NCBI GenBank assembly: GCA_943914815.1
Contig: CALUDL010000068.1
Coordinates: forward strand, 1-8,975
Length of the DNA: 8,975 nucleotides
Direction of reading: 5' to 3'
From: an uncultured Brevibacterium sp.
Lineage (GTDB): Bacteria > Actinomycetota > Actinomycetes > Actinomycetales > Brevibacteriaceae
Both the position numbers and the translations under genes were made by a program. The notes beneath the pieces were generated by a model. The model saw only the letters and a program-made list of their open reading frames with translations. It had not been told where the DNA came from and did not search any database. Position 1 is the stretch's first letter, and each line of letters opens with the position of its first letter. Of the stretch, positions 7,003 to 8,975 are shown piece by piece.

Positions 7003-8432
7003 GAGCTCAGCTTCTGCCACTCTTTCCACGTGTACACCCAGTCATTGATGTCACCAGAACTGGTGGTTAAGGAAACGCTGGATCCGACCACTTCAACCGG
7101 GTCGCCAAAGAGCGCCGATTCGTAGTATTCGGTGGCGTTAGGCGTGGACAGGTTGACGCATCCGTGGGACACGTTGGCCCGGCCCTGCGAGCCTACCGAC
7201 CACGGGGCTGCGTGGATGAACTCACCGTTGTTGTGGATACGAACCGCGTGAGTGACCGGGGTGGAGTAGCCCCAGCGTTCGGACGTCATGGTGTAGTTGC
7301 GGGACTTCGACATCACAATGTGCATCCCGTTGTACGACGGCGAACGCGCCGCGCCCAGGGACGCCGGGAAGTCCATCACTTTCTTGCCAGAGCGAGTGAC
7401 CGTGAGGCGGTGCTTTTTAGCGTCGGCGACAGTGATCTGTTCGCGGGCGATCTCAAAGTCCAGCGTGATGTCTTTTACGCCAAATGTGTTTTCGGAGAAC
7501 GGCACGTCTTTGACTGGGGCGCTGACGTGAATCTTGGAGTGTTCAGGCCAGAATTCTTTTGGCCGGTAGTGCATGCGGGAGTGGCCGTCGTCATCTGGCA
7601 GCCATCCCCACGCGCCTTCGACTTTACGGGGTTTGTCGTCTTTGTCGGTGACTTCCACGGTGAAGCGGCTTTCGATCCCTGGACGGTATTCTTCAGAGAT
7701 CTTGTGGGCGAAGTTGAAAATGATGGGGGTGCCCACGCCTACTTTCATGTCGTCGTCGAGCACGGTGCGCATGCGTGCGCTGTCACCTTTAGGCTTAGCA
7801 GTTTCCACGGTTCCGGTGGATTCGTGGGTGTTGCCGTCAGGTGAAACGGTTGTGGCTTTCCACGTGTAGGACGACGACCCTGCGAGCGTGAAGCTGGACT
7901 CCCAAGAAGTGCCTTTGGGGTTGTTGTCGGCCGCGCCGCCCTGTGCGCCTCCCTCAGTGTCTTCAGTGGAGTCTGGGTCGGCTGAAGGGTCGGCGGTGGA
8001 ATCGTCTGTTGCCGAGGTGTCCTCGGCTGGCTCTGTTTCGTCAGTGTCGGTCTCTGAGTTGGAGCCGAGGTTGCCGCCGGCTTCCGCGCTGTCGTCAGAA
8101 TCGCCTTCTGCGTCTTCTTCAGTGTCAGCGGTTGCTGTTGCGGAGGGGTCAGCGGTCGCCGAGGTGGTTTCAAAAGTTCCAGCGTCGGCTGGGATTTCAT
8201 CGTGGTCGTCGTCCGTGAGCTCTACAGAGACGAATTCGCCTTTTTCGACAGAGAGTTGCAGTTTTTCACCTGGCGCAGCTTCCTCAACTACGCTGACAAC
8301 GGGTTCTGGGTCTGGTTCTTTTGCTTTGGGGCTGTGGCCGGGGTTGTTGTCATCGGAGCTGCCCGCTGAGCACGCCGCAACGGCTAAGAGACTTAGGGCG
8401 ATTGTCGACGAAGTGAAAAGACGACGGAACAC
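6990..8432 (-). CDS. L,D-transpeptidase lipoprotein (YkuD domain, Ig-like domains)
   Basis: Cell-wall enzyme, 480 aa, expected to make 3-3 cross-links between meso-diaminopimelate residues of peptidoglycan stems, as mycobacterial LdtMt2 does. A lipoprotein signal peptide ends in the lipobox LAVAAC with Cys21 as the lipidated residue, so it is anchored on the outer face of the membrane. Next come a first Ig-like domain split by an acidic insert (about 46-210, insert 86-172), a second Ig-like domain (about 218-327), and the YkuD catalytic domain (about 330-450) with His407 in GEFIHAAPWSVG and the motif SHGCVNLS with catalytic Cys425. A C-terminal Trp-rich tail (DWVYTWKEWQ) matches the extension of this subgroup. 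The GTG start has GAAGG nine bases upstream. The ffs gene lies just upstream on the same strand. The stop codon lies in a 15-bp tandem repeat. Confidence 0.93.
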   Translation of the reverse strand: MFRRLFTSSTIALSLLAVAACSAGSSDDNNPGHSPKAKEPDPEPVVSVVEEAAPGEKLQLSVEKGEFVSVELTDDDHDEIPADAGTFETTSATADPSATATADTEEDAEGDSDDSAEAGGNLGSNSETDTDETEPAEDTSATDDSTADPSADPDSTEDTEGGAQGGAADNNPKGTSWESSFTLAGSSSYTWKATTVSPDGNTHESTGTVETAKPKGDSARMRTVLDDDMKVGVGTPIIFNFAHKISEEYRPGIESRFTVEVTDKDDKPRKVEGAWGWLPDDDGHSRMHYRPKEFWPEHSKIHVSAPVKDVPFSENTFGVKDITLDFEIAREQITVADAKKHRLTVTRSGKKVMDFPASLGAARSPSYNGMHIVMSKSRNYTMTSERWGYSTPVTHAVRIHNNGEFIHAAPWSVGSQGRANVSHGCVNLSTPNATEYYESALFGDPVEVVGSSVSLTTSSGDINDWVYTWKEWQKLSSIKK

Positions 8433-8501
8433 GAGCTTGAACCTTCAGTAGAGCTGGAGAAAATTCGACGAACCTTCGACATTGGAAGGGTCTGAGATAT
8501 A

Positions 8502-8507
8502 AGCATA
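8502..8507 (-). promoter_or_regulatory. Weak candidate -10 for the L,D-transpeptidase gene
   Basis: On the minus strand TATGCT fits TANNNT and lies in the 89-bp gap between ffs and the L,D-transpeptidase start. A hexamer 17 bases further upstream would fall inside the ffs 3' stem and does not resemble TTGACA. Read-through from ffs is an alternative. Confidence 0.2.
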
Positions 8508-8521
8508 CAAGAGAAAATAAA

Positions 8522-8609
8522 GGACCCTTCGTGCACCCGCCAGAGCCTCCTTACCCTTGCTACCTTCCGGTCCTGGGGGATTCGCAGGATAAACGCCGCA
8601 CGAAGGGCC
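8522..8609 (-). ncRNA. ffs: Signal recognition particle RNA, small bacterial type (4.5S)
   Basis: RNA scaffold of the signal recognition particle; it binds Ffh and helps deliver membrane and secreted proteins to the translocon. The minus strand carries the universal apical motif: CAGGACCGGAAGGTAGCA, with the GGAA tetraloop closed by CC/GG and the flanking asymmetric and symmetric internal loops that bind the Ffh M domain. The two ends pair over 12 bp, GGCCCTTCGTGC (8609-8598) with GCACGAAGGGTC and following C (8534-8522), including one G-U pair and one bulge-free helix. About 88 nt is close to the usual small SRP RNA. A T-rich stretch (TTTATTTT) follows the 3' end and may stop transcription. 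Exact ends could be a few bases further out. Confidence 0.95.
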
Positions 8610-8615
8610 ACAGAT

Positions 8616-8645
8616 AGTGTAGCCGAGACTGGCGCGATTAGTAAA
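8616..8645 (-). promoter_or_regulatory. Probable ffs promoter
   Basis: On the minus strand TTTACT (8645-8640; four of six matches to TTGACA) and TACACT (8621-8616; fits TANNNT) are 18 bases apart. The -10 ends six bases before the first base of the SRP RNA stem, which is the expected distance to a transcription start. Confidence 0.5.
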
Positions 8646-8667
8646 AGTCGCGTGAGTCCGCTAAGCT
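8638..8667 (+). promoter_or_regulatory. Candidate tRNA-Ser promoter
   Basis: TAAGCT (8662-8667) fits TANNNT and ends seven bases before the tRNA. TTAGTA (8638-8643) lies 18 bases upstream but matches TTGACA poorly. The -35 overlaps that of the divergent ffs promoter. TACTCT at 8667-8672 is another TANNNT match but is too close to the mature 5' end. Confidence 0.3.
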
Positions 8668-8674
8668 ACTCTGC

Positions 8675-8759
8675 GGAGGATTCGCCTAGCGGCCTATGGC
8701 GCACGCCTGGAACGCGTGTTGGGTTAACGCCCTCAGGGGTTCAAATCCCCTATCCTCCG
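8675..8759 (+). tRNA. tRNA-Ser (anticodon GGA)
   Basis: Class II tRNA of 85 nt reading UCC and UCU serine codons. The acceptor stem GGAGGAT (8675-8681) pairs with ATCCTCC (8752-8758), with discriminator G8759. The anticodon stem CACGC/GCGTG (8702-8706 and 8714-8718) encloses the loop CTGGAAC with anticodon GGA at 8709-8711. The long variable arm after it is typical of tRNA-Ser, and the T arm is AGGGG-TTCAAAT-CCCCT. The 3' CCA is not encoded, as is common in actinobacteria. It is divergent from ffs. Confidence 0.96.
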
Positions 8760-8765
8760 CGTGTG

Positions 8766-8806
8766 AAGTCTCGGGACATCATTCACTCGATGTCCCGAGA
8801 CTTTTT
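8766..8806 (+). terminator. Intrinsic terminator of tRNA-Ser
   Basis: A perfect 15-bp inverted repeat (AAGTCTCGGGACATC at 8766-8780 with its complement at 8789-8803) has an 8-base loop, and a run of five T at 8802-8806 overlaps the base of the stem. It begins six bases after the tRNA, so it should end that transcript. Confidence 0.9.
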
Positions 8807-8975
8807 GTGTACTGGAGTGTTGGTGTGTCGGGTCATCGTTCCCGTTTTGGCCTTTAACCCATTTACTAACCACAGGTGAGCTGTTCTGAACTTGCTGTGT
8901 TGGGTAGTTCGCAGTTTTTGGACAGAAAACGTGAACAAAACGAACAAAAGTGGTGTTTAGTCAACACATTGGATT
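8807..8975. other. Intergenic region with no gene seen, running off the right edge
   Basis: No supported coding region or RNA gene is visible. The last 60 bases are AT-richer than the rest and carry a tandem repeat and a small inverted repeat, GTGTT-5 bases-AACAC at 8953-8967. It may be the upstream region of a gene beyond the window. Confidence 0.6.
8933..8950. promoter_or_regulatory. Tandem 9-bp repeat, possible operator
   Basis: GAACAAAAC and GAACAAAAG follow each other directly, and GAAAAC a few bases upstream (8925-8930) may be a decayed third copy. Short A-rich tandem direct repeats of this kind are bound by several DeoR-family sugar regulators, but no regulator or target gene is in the window, so the role is inferred only from shape and position. 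Confidence 0.3.

Noticed and set aside
7164..7844. 226-codon open frame on the + strand
   Set aside because: Antisense to the catalytic and second Ig-like domains of the L,D-transpeptidase; no recognisable domain.
7888..8451. 187-codon Ser-rich open frame on the + strand
   Set aside because: Antisense to the acidic repeat region of the L,D-transpeptidase; its Ser/Val bias is just the complement of that low-complexity sequence.
8739..8759. tRNA 3' end as a phage or element attachment site
   Set aside because: No second copy of the tRNA 3' end and no integrase gene are in the window.
8652..8879. 75-codon open frame on the + strand
   Set aside because: It runs through the tRNA-Ser and its terminator hairpin, so it is not a gene.
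1..8975. Search for a CRISPR array, toxin-antitoxin pair, phage defence or biosynthetic cluster
   Set aside because: No regularly spaced repeats, small paired genes, nuclease, helicase or synthase motifs were seen; all substantial genes belong to common families.

Overview
This window looks like ordinary chromosomal DNA from an actinobacterium, most likely a member of the Micrococcales with moderately high GC. The reasons are frequent GTG and TTG starts, at least one gene that appears to be read from a leaderless transcript, a mycobacterial-type L,D-transpeptidase lipoprotein with tandem Ig-like domains, and an SRP RNA next to tRNA-Ser. I cannot name the genus from sequence alone. I found no CRISPR array, insertion sequence, prophage gene or recognisable defence system, and no convincing undescribed multi-gene system.

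Left part (2-4341): a FAD-linked 2-hydroxyacid oxidase of the GlcD type enters from the left edge on the + strand. It runs tail to tail into a two-gene minus-strand unit: a Dcp-like M3 zinc metallopeptidase followed, after a single intervening base, by a membrane-anchored SGNH/GDSL hydrolase. The oxidase and hydrolase coding regions overlap by 35 bp at their 3' ends.

Middle (4342-6908): a YnfM-like MFS transporter starts back to back with the peptidase, about 37 bp from its likely start. It converges, four bases apart, with an APC-superfamily amino acid permease on the minus strand. A peptidase that releases dipeptides, an amino acid permease and an exporter could share a loose peptide and amino acid theme, but nothing in the sequence proves a joint pathway.

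Right part (6909-8975): on the minus strand a gene for the small bacterial SRP RNA (ffs) lies upstream of an L,D-transpeptidase lipoprotein that should make 3-3 cross-links in peptidoglycan. That protein has an unusual acidic low-complexity stretch inside its first Ig-like domain, and its stop codon sits in a 15-bp tandem repeat present three times. Divergent from ffs is a class II tRNA-Ser with anticodon GGA and a strong intrinsic terminator. The last 169 bases hold no gene; they contain a tandem 9-bp repeat that may be an operator for a gene beyond the right edge.
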